Shown here: piece by piece, positions 56,428 through 64,000 of the stretch | Layout of the letters: each line of letters begins with the position of its first letter | Numbering within the stretch: the stretch's first letter is position 1 | Assembly (NCBI GenBank): GCA_026392935.1 | Contig: JAPLBE010000011.1 | Span: forward strand, 62,001 to 126,000 | DNA from: Actinomycetota bacterium | GTDB taxonomy: Bacteria > Actinomycetota > Actinomycetes > Nanopelagicales > Nanopelagicaceae | DNA: 64,000 nt | Direction of reading: 5' to 3' | The notes under the pieces: model-generated | Told to the model about the DNA's origin: nothing | Database searches by the model: none | Seen by the model: only the letters and a program-made list of their open reading frames with translations | Program-made: the position numbers and the translations under genes

Positions 56428-56772
56428 TTATCGGGCGTAATCATCCTGAATACGCTCGATATCGTCTTCTCCAAAATACGTTCCTGTCTGCACTTCAATG
56501 AAAATCATTTCTTCGGTTCCAGAATTACCAATTCGGTGCAGTTGACCGACCTGTACATCAACGGTCTCACCTGGGCGCTTAGTAAATGTTTCTTCACCAA
56601 GTACTACATCGGCAACACCTTGAACAATGAACCAGTGTTCTTGTCTCTTCTGATGACGCTGCAGCGAAAGTCGATGTCCAGGTTGAACCCAGATTGTCTT
56701 GACCTTGTAGGTAGGAGTGTCCTGCAAGATTTCATAACGACCCCAAGGTCGAGTTGAATCGTAATCTGACAT
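56428..56772 (-). CDS. Stand-alone cupin, mannose-6-phosphate isomerase type II C-terminal-like
   Basis: A 114-residue single cupin. PWGRYEIL at the start, the metal-site block SLQRHQKRQEHWFIVQG and the ending GTYFGEDDIERIQDDYAR match the C-terminal isomerase domain of bifunctional ManC/PMI proteins; the nucleotidyltransferase half is absent. It may isomerise mannose-6-phosphate or bind a sugar. ATG 56772 has GGAG 6 nt upstream; a frame starting at 56982 would run through two tRNAs and is rejected. It is placed between tRNA-Cys and tRNA-Val on the same strand. Confidence 0.85.
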   Translation of the reverse strand: MSDYDSTRPWGRYEILQDTPTYKVKTIWVQPGHRLSLQRHQKRQEHWFIVQGVADVVLGEETFTKRPGETVDVQVGQLHRIGNSGTEEMIFIEVQTGTYFGEDDIERIQDDYAR

Positions 56773-56807
56773 ATCTACTCCGTTGTAGTGCTGCTTTTTC
56801 TTATTTG

Positions 56808-56878
56808 AGGTCGGAACGGGATTTGAACCCGTGTAGAGGGATTTGCAGTCCCTTGCCTCGCCTCTCGGCCATCCGACC
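56808..56878 (-). tRNA. tRNA-Cys(GCA)
   Basis: 71 nt: acceptor GGTCGGA/TCCGACC, anticodon stem AGGGA/TCCCT with loop CTGCAAA (anticodon GCA), T arm ACGGG-TTCAAAT-CCCGT and discriminator U, the usual identity base of cysteine tRNAs. Confidence 0.96.
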
Positions 56879-56940
56879 AAACTTTTCGTACTATAGACAA
56901 ACCGCCACCCGAAAATTAATTCTAAGCGGCGGTTAATCCG

Positions 56941-57013
56941 AGCGGACGACGGGGTTCGAACCCGCGACCTGAACCTTGGCAAGGTTCCGCGCTACCAGCT
57001 GCGCTACGTCCGC
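56941..57013 (-). tRNA. tRNA-Gly(GCC)
   Basis: 73 nt: acceptor GCGGACG/CGTCCGC, D arm GCGC/GCGC, anticodon stem GAACC/GGTTC with loop TTGCCAA (anticodon GCC), T arm GCGGG-TTCGAAC-CCCGT with one mismatch and discriminator U, as in glycine tRNAs. Confidence 0.95.
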
Positions 57014-57029
57014 ATTTTGTGCAGGGGCA

Positions 57030-57059
57030 AATCTATCGCAGCAAGGGCGTAAGTGCCAA
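57030..57059 (-). promoter_or_regulatory. Sigma-70-type promoter of the tRNA-Gly-Cys-cupin-tRNA-Val cluster
   Basis: On the minus strand TTGGCA (57059-57054), an 18-nt spacer and TAGATT (57035-57030) place the transcription start about 10 nt before tRNA-Gly. Unlike the leaderless genes, both -35 and -10 boxes are good. Confidence 0.7.
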
Positions 57060-57080
57060 AGTGTGCGTAGCCTTGGCCAA

Positions 57081-58079
57081 ATGTCAGGTCATAAGGATTA
57101 CTTCTGGATGGGTGGTCGATTGGCAACTCATCTCGAGCAGATCAGTCACGACCCAGCAGTTTTAGATGACGGGCAATTTTGGGCAGTAGCAGTTTCCTTT
57201 GAAGGAGAGATGACCTTTGCTCGTTTTTCAGAACTTTCAGAATCAGAGTTTGCGTCTACTGGCTGGACGAACTTAGAAACTCCTTGGAAATCAACAAGCG
57301 ATGAAAGCACCTATCTGCAATATGTAGAATCCATTAGATCTGAGATCGCTGATGGTTCTGTCTATCAGGTAAATGCGTGTTATGAATTGTTTAATGAACT
57401 TACTGACGCAGGCCAATCGCTCGAGGGGCTATTTTCAAAACTACTGCGCGAGAATCCCGCTCCTTTTGCTCAGTATTTACGAATTCCGGGGTTAGAAATT
57501 GCATCGGCGTCACCAGAGAGACTTATCAGCCTTAAGAGTGGAAGAGTTCTTACCTCTCCTATTAAAGGCACGATGCGCGAAAGTGACGCTGAATTTGGCG
57601 AGAAGGACAAGGCCGAAAATCTGATGATTGTTGATTTGATGAGAAATGATTTAGGGCAAATCTGTAAACATGGAACTATCGAGGTCACTGATCTTTTTAG
57701 AAGCGAGAGGCATCCAGGTCTTACTCATTTAGTGTCAGATATTGAAGGTGAATTAAAGAGCGGGATTTCATGGCGAGAGATTTTGCAGGCAATTTCACCT
57801 GCGGGTTCTGTATCCGGTGCGCCAAAGAGTGCAGCCCTGAAAACCATTTCGCGCAACGAGAAGCGACCACGGGGAATCTATTGCGGTGCACTGGGTTGGG
57901 TGCACGGAGATCTAGCCGAAATTGCAGTGGGGATTCGAACTTTTTGGAAAGTTGATGATGGAGTTCTTCGCTTTGGGACTGGAGCAGGAATCACATGGGG
58001 TAGTGATCCACTTTCAGAATGGAGAGAGACGCAACTGAAAGCTCGTAAACTTATCTCCATAGCCGGGGGAGCGTTATAG
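57081..58079 (+). CDS. pabB: Aminodeoxychorismate synthase component I
   Basis: About 332 residues, only the chorismate-binding domain. The motif SPIKGTMRES has the PIKGT lysine characteristic of PabB, where TrpE has PIAGT; NLMIVDLMRNDLGQIC and SGAPKSAAL complete the active site. It makes aminodeoxychorismate for folate; the glutaminase PabA is not nearby. ATG 57081 has TAGCCT 7 nt before it; a longer frame from 56976 overlaps tRNA-Gly. Followed by pabC after 2 nt. Confidence 0.9.
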   Translation: MSGHKDYFWMGGRLATHLEQISHDPAVLDDGQFWAVAVSFEGEMTFARFSELSESEFASTGWTNLETPWKSTSDESTYLQYVESIRSEIADGSVYQVNACYELFNELTDAGQSLEGLFSKLLRENPAPFAQYLRIPGLEIASASPERLISLKSGRVLTSPIKGTMRESDAEFGEKDKAENLMIVDLMRNDLGQICKHGTIEVTDLFRSERHPGLTHLVSDIEGELKSGISWREILQAISPAGSVSGAPKSAALKTISRNEKRPRGIYCGALGWVHGDLAEIAVGIRTFWKVDDGVLRFGTGAGITWGSDPLSEWRETQLKARKLISIAGGAL

Positions 58080-58081
58080 AA

Positions 58082-58801
58082 ATGCTTGAGTTAGATAAAT
58101 ATGGATTCCCTCGAACTTCTGGCATTTTTGAAACCATTAAATCAGTCGATGGAAAACTTGTATCCCTAAATCGGCATATGCGCCGGGCTGCGGATTCAGC
58201 CAGGCAATTAGGTATTTCGATTCCAGGCGAAGAGACGATTCGAAAGCAAATCATTGATGAACTTTCCAAGAATCCATATGCGATAGGAAAGCTCCGCATC
58301 TGCTTTGGTAACAATGTGTTCTCCGTAACCCACGAGGAGTACCAAGAACGAACCGAACCGGCCCGAGTCAATTTCTTCAGCGAGACAGTTATTGGTTCAC
58401 AACACAAGCAATTTCCTTACGACTCGAGATTCTCCATTATCAAGGCGGCCAATGATGAAGGTTTCGATGATTCAATTCTCTTCAATTCTAAGAATGGGAT
58501 TACAGAATCTGCAGTGGCGAATTTACTTTTCCTAATTGATGGCGATTGGATTACGCCTCCTATAACTGCTGGACTTCTGCCAGGGGTAGTTCGGGCAATC
58601 GCTATCGAAGAATGTTCAGTGAAGGTCAGGCCGATTCATATTTCGGAAATCCCTGATGTTGAGTCAGCGCTCCTACTCTCGAGTCTTCGGATAGCGCAGC
58701 CAATTTCGCATATTGGGGATATGAAAGTGAAAATAGGTGAATCATCACTGGATCTTCAAGCGCGAATTAACGCGTCCTCTCAACCTGTTTCGGTAGGCTA
58801 A
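58082..58801 (+). CDS. pabC: Aminodeoxychorismate lyase (class IV aminotransferase)
   Basis: A 239-residue PLP enzyme. [20 protein letters not shown] is the usual start, [17 protein letters not shown] likely carries the PLP lysine, and [12 protein letters not shown] holds the conserved Glu; [13 protein letters not shown] binds the phosphate. Position after pabB supports lyase activity forming 4-aminobenzoate and pyruvate over branched-chain aminotransferase. Confidence 0.85.
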   Translation: MLELDKYGFPRTSGIFETIKSVDGKLVSLNRHMRRAADSARQLGISIPGEETIRKQIIDELSKNPYAIGKLRICFGNNVFSVTHEEYQERTEPARVNFFSETVIGSQHKQFPYDSRFSIIKAANDEGFDDSILFNSKNGITESAVANLLFLIDGDWITPPITAGLLPGVVRAIAIEECSVKVRPIHISEIPDVESALLLSSLRIAQPISHIGDMKVKIGESSLDLQARINASSQPVSVG

Positions 58802-58806
58802 CCACC

Positions 58807-60795
58807 ATGTCTTTGATCAACGTAACCGTAGATGGTGCCCAACGCTCGGTTGAGGCAGATCAGAGACCCACGCAGATATTTGCCGAAGATAAAGAGATTG
58901 TTGTCTGCAAAATTAATGGGGCGCTAAAAGATTTATGGACAGACCTCGTTGACGGCGATGTTGTTGAGGGAATATCAATCTCTTCTCCTGAGGGATTGTC
59001 CGTTCTTCGACATTCGACAGCTCACGTGATGGCGCAAGCGGTACAGCAAGTTTTTGCGCAGACCAGACTTGGCATCGGACCACCTATCACTGATGGTTTT
59101 TACTATGACTTCGACCCGCAGAATCCTTTTAATCCTGATGACCTTGAAAAAATTGAAAGCGCGATGCGCAAGATTGTTAAAGATGGCCAGAGATTCAAAC
59201 GCCGCGTAACAACTGAAGCGGATGCCCTCAAGGAGCTTGCTCACGAGCCATACAAATGTGAACTTATCGGCATCAAAGGCGGTGGCACCGATGAAACTAG
59301 TGTTGAAGTTGGCGGCACCGAACTAACGATTTATGACAACCTGGGAAGAGATGGTCAGCCAGTTTGGTCTGATCTTTGCCGCGGACCGCACCTACCTTCA
59401 ACAAAACACATCCCAGCTTTTAAATTGATGAGAAGCGCCGCGGCGTATTGGCGTGGGTCAGAGAAGAATCCAATGTTGCAGCGAATCTATGGAACGGCTT
59501 GGCCATCGCAAGATGAACTCAACGCGTACTTAGAACTTTTGGCTGAGGCCGAGAAGCGAGATCACCGTCGACTTGGGCAAGAATTGGATTTGTTTTCATT
59601 TCCAGAAGAAATTGGTTCTGGTCTTGCAGTGTTTCACCCAAAGGGCGGAATTATTCGCAGAGCGATGGAAGATTATTCACGTAAGCGTCATGAAGAAGAA
59701 AACTATGATTTTGTCTATTCACCACATTTAACTAAAGCCGCTCTCTTTCAAAAATCTGGTCACCTCGATTGGTATTCAGAAGGTATGTACCCGCCAATGA
59801 TTTTGGATGAAGAGCTTCATGCTGATGGCACTGTAAGACGTGCGGGCCAGCAGTACTACATGAAGCCTATGAACTGCCCATTTCATAACTTGATCTTCCA
59901 ATCACGCCAACGTTCATACCGCGAACTGCCTTTGCGACTATTTGAATTCGGAACTGTTTACCGTTATGAAAAATCTGGCGTACTGCACGGAATCACTCGT
60001 GCTCGTGGGTTTACACAAGATGATGCCCATATTTACTGCACCAAAGAGCAGATGCCTGCTGAGCTTGATTCATTATTGACATTCGTTCTTAATCTTTTGC
60101 GTGATTATGGTTTACAGGATTTCTATCTCGAACTTTCAACTAGAAACCCAGAGAAATCTGTAGGTGAGGATTCTGATTGGGAAGAGGCGACAGAAGCTTT
60201 ACGTAAAGCCGCACTTGCACAAGGTTTAGAGACTGTTCTTGATGAAGGTGGCGCTGCGTTTTACGGTCCTAAGATTTCGGTGCAAGCAAAGGATGCAATT
60301 GGGCGCACATGGCAGATGTCCACTATTCAAGTAGATTTCCAATTACCGCAACGGTTTGAACTTGAATTTGCGGCAGCAGATGGAAGTCGACAGAGACCAG
60401 TGATGATTCACCGCGCTCTCTTTGGTTCGATCGAGCGATTCTTCGGAGTTCTTACAGAGCATTATTCAGGTGCGTTTCCTCCATGGCTTGCTCCTGTGCA
60501 AGTAGTGGGTATTCCGGTTGCAGAAGCGTTCGCTGACTATCTCAGCGATGCAATAAAGAAGATGAAAGCTGCAGGAATTCGCGCGGAACTTGATTCTTCA
60601 GATGATCGCATGCAGAAGAAGGTACGTAATGCGCAAATGCAAAAAGTTCCTTACATGATCATTGCGGGCGAAGAAGATATGAATTCAGGAGCTGTCTCAT
60701 TCAGATATCGCAATGGTGAACAGAAGAACGGTGTACCAATAGCGGATGCGATTGCAGAAATTTTGGCGACGATTTCACAGCGCACGCAGGTTTAG
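58807..60795 (+). CDS. thrS: Threonyl-tRNA synthetase
   Basis: A 662-residue class II synthetase: TGS domain (1-65), editing domain with [15 protein letters not shown] and [18 protein letters not shown], catalytic core with [13 protein letters not shown] and the zinc residues, and a C-terminal anticodon domain. TAGGCT (58794-58799) is 7 nt before the ATG. Followed by HIT, pgsA, patA and pimA as in M. tuberculosis Rv2614c-Rv2610c. Confidence 0.97.
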   Translation: MSLINVTVDGAQRSVEADQRPTQIFAEDKEIVVCKINGALKDLWTDLVDGDVVEGISISSPEGLSVLRHSTAHVMAQAVQQVFAQTRLGIGPPITDGFYYDFDPQNPFNPDDLEKIESAMRKIVKDGQRFKRRVTTEADALKELAHEPYKCELIGIKGGGTDETSVEVGGTELTIYDNLGRDGQPVWSDLCRGPHLPSTKHIPAFKLMRSAAAYWRGSEKNPMLQRIYGTAWPSQDELNAYLELLAEAEKRDHRRLGQELDLFSFPEEIGSGLAVFHPKGGIIRRAMEDYSRKRHEEENYDFVYSPHLTKAALFQKSGHLDWYSEGMYPPMILDEELHADGTVRRAGQQYYMKPMNCPFHNLIFQSRQRSYRELPLRLFEFGTVYRYEKSGVLHGITRARGFTQDDAHIYCTKEQMPAELDSLLTFVLNLLRDYGLQDFYLELSTRNPEKSVGEDSDWEEATEALRKAALAQGLETVLDEGGAAFYGPKISVQAKDAIGRTWQMSTIQVDFQLPQRFELEFAAADGSRQRPVMIHRALFGSIERFFGVLTEHYSGAFPPWLAPVQVVGIPVAEAFADYLSDAIKKMKAAGIRAELDSSDDRMQKKVRNAQMQKVPYMIIAGEEDMNSGAVSFRYRNGEQKNGVPIADAIAEILATISQRTQV

Positions 60796-60797
60796 CC

Positions 60798-61322
60798 ATG
60801 AGTGACATCGATGGAGTAGGTATGCCTGATGGGTGGCAGCGTTTATGGGCGCCGCATCGGCTCGAATACTTACGCGGTGAGAACCGTCCGCTAGATGGTA
60901 ATGAAGTGGAGTGTCCTTTCTGTCGTATTCCCACATTGGGTGATGAAGAAGGCCTCATTGTCCATCGAGGAGTAAGTGCATACGTGGTCATGAATTTGTA
61001 TCCATACAACCCTGGTCATTTACTCGTATGCGCCTACCGTCATGTAGCTGACCTGACTGACTTAACTATGGAAGAGCGTCATGAAATTACCGATCTGACT
61101 GCTCATGCGATGAAGACCTTACGCAAAGTCTCGAAGGCAGATGGTATTAACTTAGGAATGAATCAAGGTGCAATCTCAGGCGCTGGCGTTGCTGAACATA
61201 TTCATCAGCACATTGTTCCGCGGTGGTCGGGCGATGCGAACTTCATGCCAATTATTGGAAAGACGAAGGTTCTTCCGCAACTTCTTACCACAACACGAGA
61301 AGAGTTAGCCGCTGCTTGGTAG
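60798..61322 (+). CDS. HIT-domain protein, Ap4A phosphorylase-like
   Basis: A 174-residue protein. The HIT triad is HIHQHIVPRW, the zinc-like CPFCRIPT lies at about residue 36-43, and MNLYPYNPGHLLVCAYRHV is typical. The M. tuberculosis counterpart Rv2613c is an Ap4A phosphorylase. It starts 2 nt after thrS. Confidence 0.9.
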   Translation: MSDIDGVGMPDGWQRLWAPHRLEYLRGENRPLDGNEVECPFCRIPTLGDEEGLIVHRGVSAYVVMNLYPYNPGHLLVCAYRHVADLTDLTMEERHEITDLTAHAMKTLRKVSKADGINLGMNQGAISGAGVAEHIHQHIVPRWSGDANFMPIIGKTKVLPQLLTTTREELAAAW

Positions 61323-61901
61323 TTGCTCTATGAAGGATTGAACAATTTCCACACCAATTCCACTACTTACATTTAGTGGGATCGCTGGGAAAAGAATTCC
61401 TGCAGCGAAAGCCCCGTTGTCCATTTCAGACATATCCTCTAAATATTCATCTCTAAATTCTTTTACAAGATCTTCATGCTCAGGGTCGCATGGTCTGATA
61501 CTCATTGGTTTAGTTGAATAATCCAAAATCGTTAAATCTTCCAATCGAATAAGTGCGGCAGGAGAACCAACATCATCATGTAAAACAAGATACGGAGTCA
61601 CGAGCTGATCGAATACTCGATTAGCAACCATCACTGCGTCTTCGAAATCTAGTTCCTGTCCATCTAGTCCAGTGACAACAACTAAGCGAGGAATCTGAAA
61701 ATCATCAAGAGCGGCCCAGGTATCAATTGTTTCTTGGTCAATTCCTGCCGATGGATTAATCGCGAAAATTGCGACATCCGATTCTGAAATAGGGATGGCC
61801 GAATACTGGCCTGAGAATGTCTGAGCGATGGCCGCAGGTGAGGCAGAGACGTGACCATATATATGGATACGTCTCACAGCGTCAGCGCTAGGTGAAGGCA
61901 T
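61305..61901 (-). CDS. EF-G G-domain-like protein with dead nucleotide site
   Basis: A 198-residue protein that looks like a shortened G domain of the FusA2-type EF-G. VRRIHIYGHVSASPAA (9-24) stands where the P-loop GHxxxGKT should be, without Lys-Thr. ESDVAIFAINPSAGIDQETIDTW (39-61) matches the strand after G3, LVVVTGLDG (73-81) stands for NKxD, and LVLHDDVGSPAALI, ILDYS, RPCDPEHEDL and the final GIGVEIVQSFIEQLPS follow the EF-G2 pattern (HDDDGSPVGLI, PADPEH, GVQPLLDAVVDYLPS). The switch I region is absent. Nucleotide binding is unlikely. TATTCT is 7 nt before the ATG. Function unknown; the EF-G link is from memory of motifs. Confidence 0.6.
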   Translation of the reverse strand: MPSPSADAVRRIHIYGHVSASPAAIAQTFSGQYSAIPISESDVAIFAINPSAGIDQETIDTWAALDDFQIPRLVVVTGLDGQELDFEDAVMVANRVFDQLVTPYLVLHDDVGSPAALIRLEDLTILDYSTKPMSIRPCDPEHEDLVKEFRDEYLEDMSEMDNGAFAAGILFPAIPLNVSSGIGVEIVQSFIEQLPSSG

Positions 61902-61925
61902 GCGGGAAAGAATACGATGCTCTCA
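61902..61925. promoter_or_regulatory. Overlapping divergent leaderless promoters of the EF-G-like gene and pgsA
   Basis: TATTCT on the minus strand (61914-61909) and TACGAT on the plus strand (61913-61918) share two base pairs, yet each is 7 nt from its start codon. Simultaneous open complexes seem impossible. Confidence 0.6.
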
Positions 61926-62528
61926 ATGATTAGCAGCGCACTGAAACCGTTCGTCACACGACTAATTAATCCTGTGGCGCGATTTGCTCTGCGATGTGGG
62001 CTTACTCCAAATGCAGTAACTCTCATCGGAGCCACTGGCGTTGTTCTATCTGCGGCTTATTTCTACTCGACAGAACGCTATTTCGTAGGAACCTTGGTCA
62101 TCACCCTTTTCATTTTCAGCGATTTATTTGATGGTGCAATGGCTCGTATCTCACAAAAGGGTGCAAGTGCATGGGGCGGATTCTTAGATTCCACTATCGA
62201 TCGCATTACTGATTCTGCAATCGTCATCAGCGTTCTCATCTCGCTGGTGCGTAACGACGACTCACTGAGCTATGTAGTAATCGTAACTCTGGTCTCTGGA
62301 ATTTTGATTCCATATATCCGCGCTAAAGCTGAAAGTTTTAACATTGCGTGCAGCGTTGGCATTGCCGAACGCACAGAACGATTAATAGTCTCGTTAACAG
62401 CGATTGGATTTCACGGACTCGGTGTGCCATACGCCTTGGCAATTGGATTTTGGATCCTCGCAGTTTTAGGAGTTGTTACCGTGATCCAGAGAATGCTTGT
62501 CGTTCGTAAAGGTCTGCAAATTCGATGA
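61926..62528 (+). CDS. pgsA: CDP-alcohol phosphatidyltransferase, phosphatidylinositol phosphate synthase-like
   Basis: About 200 residues and six helices. The catalytic signature DLFDGAMARISQKG followed by GGFLDSTIDR (D-x2-DG-x2-AR-x8-G-x3-D-x3-D) is complete. In actinobacteria it joins CDP-diacylglycerol to inositol phosphate as the base of PIMs. ATG 61926 is preferred over ATG 61917 because TACGAT is 7 nt before it. patA overlaps by 4 nt. Confidence 0.9.
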   Translation: MISSALKPFVTRLINPVARFALRCGLTPNAVTLIGATGVVLSAAYFYSTERYFVGTLVITLFIFSDLFDGAMARISQKGASAWGGFLDSTIDRITDSAIVISVLISLVRNDDSLSYVVIVTLVSGILIPYIRAKAESFNIACSVGIAERTERLIVSLTAIGFHGLGVPYALAIGFWILAVLGVVTVIQRMLVVRKGLQIR

Positions 62529-63409
62529 AGGAACGATTATCCGCTTTAGCGTATTTTGCTGGCTGGAGAATTGTGAGATCACTGCCGGAAAAAACTGCCT
62601 ATAAGCTTTTCTCTCGAATCAGTTCAATCATGTTCGCACGCGGTGGTTCAAGTGTTGAGCGCCTACGATTTAATTTATCGCGAGTTTCACCTCATTTGAA
62701 GTCCACTGAATTAGATGAGCTCGTTCGAAAATCATTAGATTCATACCTTCGATATTGGTGCGACACTTTTCGAATTCAAGATTGGTCAAAGGATCGAATC
62801 CATAAGTCGGTCTCCCTGCGCAATGAACATCTTCTTCTTGACCCAATGAAAGACGGACGTGGAGTAGTCATAATCCTTCCTCATTCCGGTAACTGGGATC
62901 ACGCTGGCGCTTATTTCTGTTCGTTGGGAATTCAACTCGTCACAGTCGCAGAACGCTTAAAGCCTGAAGCTCTCTTCGTTAAATTCCTTGAGTACCGGCA
63001 ATCAATGGGGTTCGAAGTTCTGGGTCTAGATGCTCGTTCTTTTGGAACGCTTATGAACCGAGCCCGTGAGAAAAGATTGATTGCTCTCGTTGCAGATCGC
63101 GATTTATCTCGCTCTGGTATCGACGTGAATTTTTTTGGCTTTACAGCGCGGATGCCAGCTGGACCAGCGTTGCTAGCTATTCGTACAGGAATTCCGTTGG
63201 TAGTTGCACACGTGAGTTACACAGCGAATGGAATTCATATCGATTTCAACGAGGTGGATGTTCCATCTCTAGGCGATGAAACAGAGCGTATAAAAACTAT
63301 TGTGCAAAGGTCAGCAGATCTCTTTGCTCAAGGAATTTCAGAACATCCAGAAGACTGGCATATGCTTCAGAGAATCTGGATTGATGGCGATTTCAAGGAG
63401 CGTGAATAA
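62525..63409 (+). CDS. patA: Phosphatidylinositol mannoside acyltransferase
   Basis: A 294-residue lysophospholipid-type acyltransferase. The HX4D motif is LPHSGNWDHAGAYF, followed by ALVADRDLSRSGIDVNFFG and ARMPAGPALLAIRTGIPLV substrate blocks. It acylates the mannose of PIM in actinobacteria. Gene order pgsA-patA-pimA supports the specific role. One-nt overlap with pimA (TAATG). Confidence 0.88.
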   Translation: MKERLSALAYFAGWRIVRSLPEKTAYKLFSRISSIMFARGGSSVERLRFNLSRVSPHLKSTELDELVRKSLDSYLRYWCDTFRIQDWSKDRIHKSVSLRNEHLLLDPMKDGRGVVIILPHSGNWDHAGAYFCSLGIQLVTVAERLKPEALFVKFLEYRQSMGFEVLGLDARSFGTLMNRAREKRLIALVADRDLSRSGIDVNFFGFTARMPAGPALLAIRTGIPLVVAHVSYTANGIHIDFNEVDVPSLGDETERIKTIVQRSADLFAQGISEHPEDWHMLQRIWIDGDFKERE

Positions 63410-64000
63410 TGCCACTTGGAAAGAAAAGAATCGGAATTGTGTGTCCGTACGGTTGGGATACACCCGGTGGAGTTCAAAGTCATGTCCGAGATTTGGCCGA
63501 ATATCTGATTGCACAAGGACACACGGTTTCAGTTCTCGCACCAGCAATTAATGAGGATGCACTGCCTGAATACGTCACAAGTGCAGGTCGTCCAATTTCG
63601 ATTCCCTATAACGGCGCTGTAGCCCGAATTCTTTTTGGTCCAGTCGTCTTTGCTCGGGTGAAATCCTGGATAAGTAATGGAAACTTTGATCTCTTGCATT
63701 TGCATGAACCAGCAATTCCGTCGATTTCGTTACTGGCATGCTGGGCAGCAGAAGGTCCGCTGGTAGGTACTTTCCATGCGGCATCAACTAGACAGAAGAT
63801 TGCCTTTGCTATTACACCGTTTATTGAACCTGTAATTGAAAAACTCACAGCTCGAATTGCAGTCAGTGAGGCGGCGCGGGAAACTCTGCAAATACATCTT
63901 GATACCGATGCCGTAGTAGTTCCAAATGGAATTTACGCAAAACGTTATGCGAACGCCCAAGTTGATGAGCGCTGGAGTGGCAACACTATCGGCTTTATTG
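63409..64000 (+). CDS. pimA: Phosphatidylinositol alpha-mannosyltransferase (partial)
   Basis: The first 197 codons of a GT4 (GT-B) glycosyltransferase; the window ends inside it. IGIVCPYGWDTPGGVQSHVRDLAEYL holds the Gly-Gly loop, followed by DLLHLHEPAIPSISLLACWA and VGTFHAAS with the catalytic His, and AVSEAARETL and VVVPNGI. It would add the first mannose from GDP-mannose to phosphatidylinositol. Confidence 0.9.
   Translation, partial: MPLGKKRIGIVCPYGWDTPGGVQSHVRDLAEYLIAQGHTVSVLAPAINEDALPEYVTSAGRPISIPYNGAVARILFGPVVFARVKSWISNGNFDLLHLHEPAIPSISLLACWAAEGPLVGTFHAASTRQKIAFAITPFIEPVIEKLTARIAVSEAARETLQIHLDTDAVVVPNGIYAKRYANAQVDERWSGNTIGFI

Noticed and set aside
56773-56982. A 70-residue extension of the cupin
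   Set aside because: It would translate tRNA-Cys and part of tRNA-Gly; ATG 56772 has its own Shine-Dalgarno.

Overview
The window reads as a chromosomal segment of a small-genome, moderate- to low-GC member of the Actinomycetota. The best guess is a freshwater acI/Nanopelagicales-type bacterium ('Ca. Planktophila'/'Ca. Nanopelagicus'-like). Evidence for the phylum: a three-subunit qcrCAB menaquinol oxidase with diheme QcrC and a Rieske protein with extra membrane segments, the actinobacterial ctaF subunit, DUF4191 and DUF3043 proteins, pgsA-patA-pimA for phosphatidylinositol mannosides, and gene order matching Mycobacterium tuberculosis (gcvT/pepB/dlaT/Rv2216/lipB/lipA/Rv2219/Rv2219A/glnA1; Rv2206/erpA/adoK-like kinase/ctaC/ctaF; qcrB-A-C-ctaE-trpD-Rv2191; thrS-HIT-pgsA-patA-pimA). 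The genus-level placement is inference from streamlining: tiny spacers, ATGA-type overlaps, and convergent genes whose 3' ends overlap.

Layout. 1-3.9 kb: tail of a crotonase-like gene, an SDR, an NCS1 permease, a shortened NhaA and a TetR regulator. 3.9-19 kb: central nitrogen, lipoate and 2-oxoacid dehydrogenase block (glnA, RDD, DUF4191, plsC, lipA, lipB, then an MMPL exporter plus an FAD oxidoreductase, then TIGR01777, E2, E3, pepA, gcvT). 19-23 kb: a cobalamin-riboswitch-controlled ECF transporter with an SCO2322-type secreted protein. 23-28.2 kb: aldo/keto reductase, DUF3043, nadA, erpA-like, PfkB kinase and a degenerate NifS-like protein. 28.2-36.5 kb: aa3 oxidase and bc1 genes. 36.6-39.6 kb: receiver-like protein, trpD, DEDDh exonuclease, lipase-like hydrolase. 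39.6-44.8 kb: complete hut pathway (H, I, U on one strand, G divergent). 44.9-52.3 kb: MpaB-like protein and HIT, then a complete trans-4-hydroxyproline catabolic set. 52.4-55 kb: EamA and LysE transporters and a P450. 55-57 kb: a variable spot with a tRNA-like remnant, a frameshifted surface-protein gene and three tRNAs interrupted by a cupin gene. 57-64 kb: pabB, pabC, thrS, HIT, a GTPase-dead EF-G-like fragment, pgsA, patA and the start of pimA.

How it works together. Histidine and hydroxyproline both drain to glutamate/2-oxoglutarate, next to glutamine synthetase and the lipoate-dependent 2-oxoacid dehydrogenase parts, and electrons leave through the bc1-aa3 branch. The transporters suggest reliance on imported cobalamin.

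The strongest sequence-level pattern is regulatory. At least 24 genes have a TANNNT -10 box exactly 6 or 7 nt before the start codon and no Shine-Dalgarno sequence, which predicts leaderless transcripts. I used this rule to correct several starts. The most unusual proteins are the NifS-like protein without its PLP lysine (27132-28214) and the EF-G G-domain relic without a P-loop (61305-61901). No CRISPR array, transposase, integrase or rRNA was seen. No computation or database search was run.
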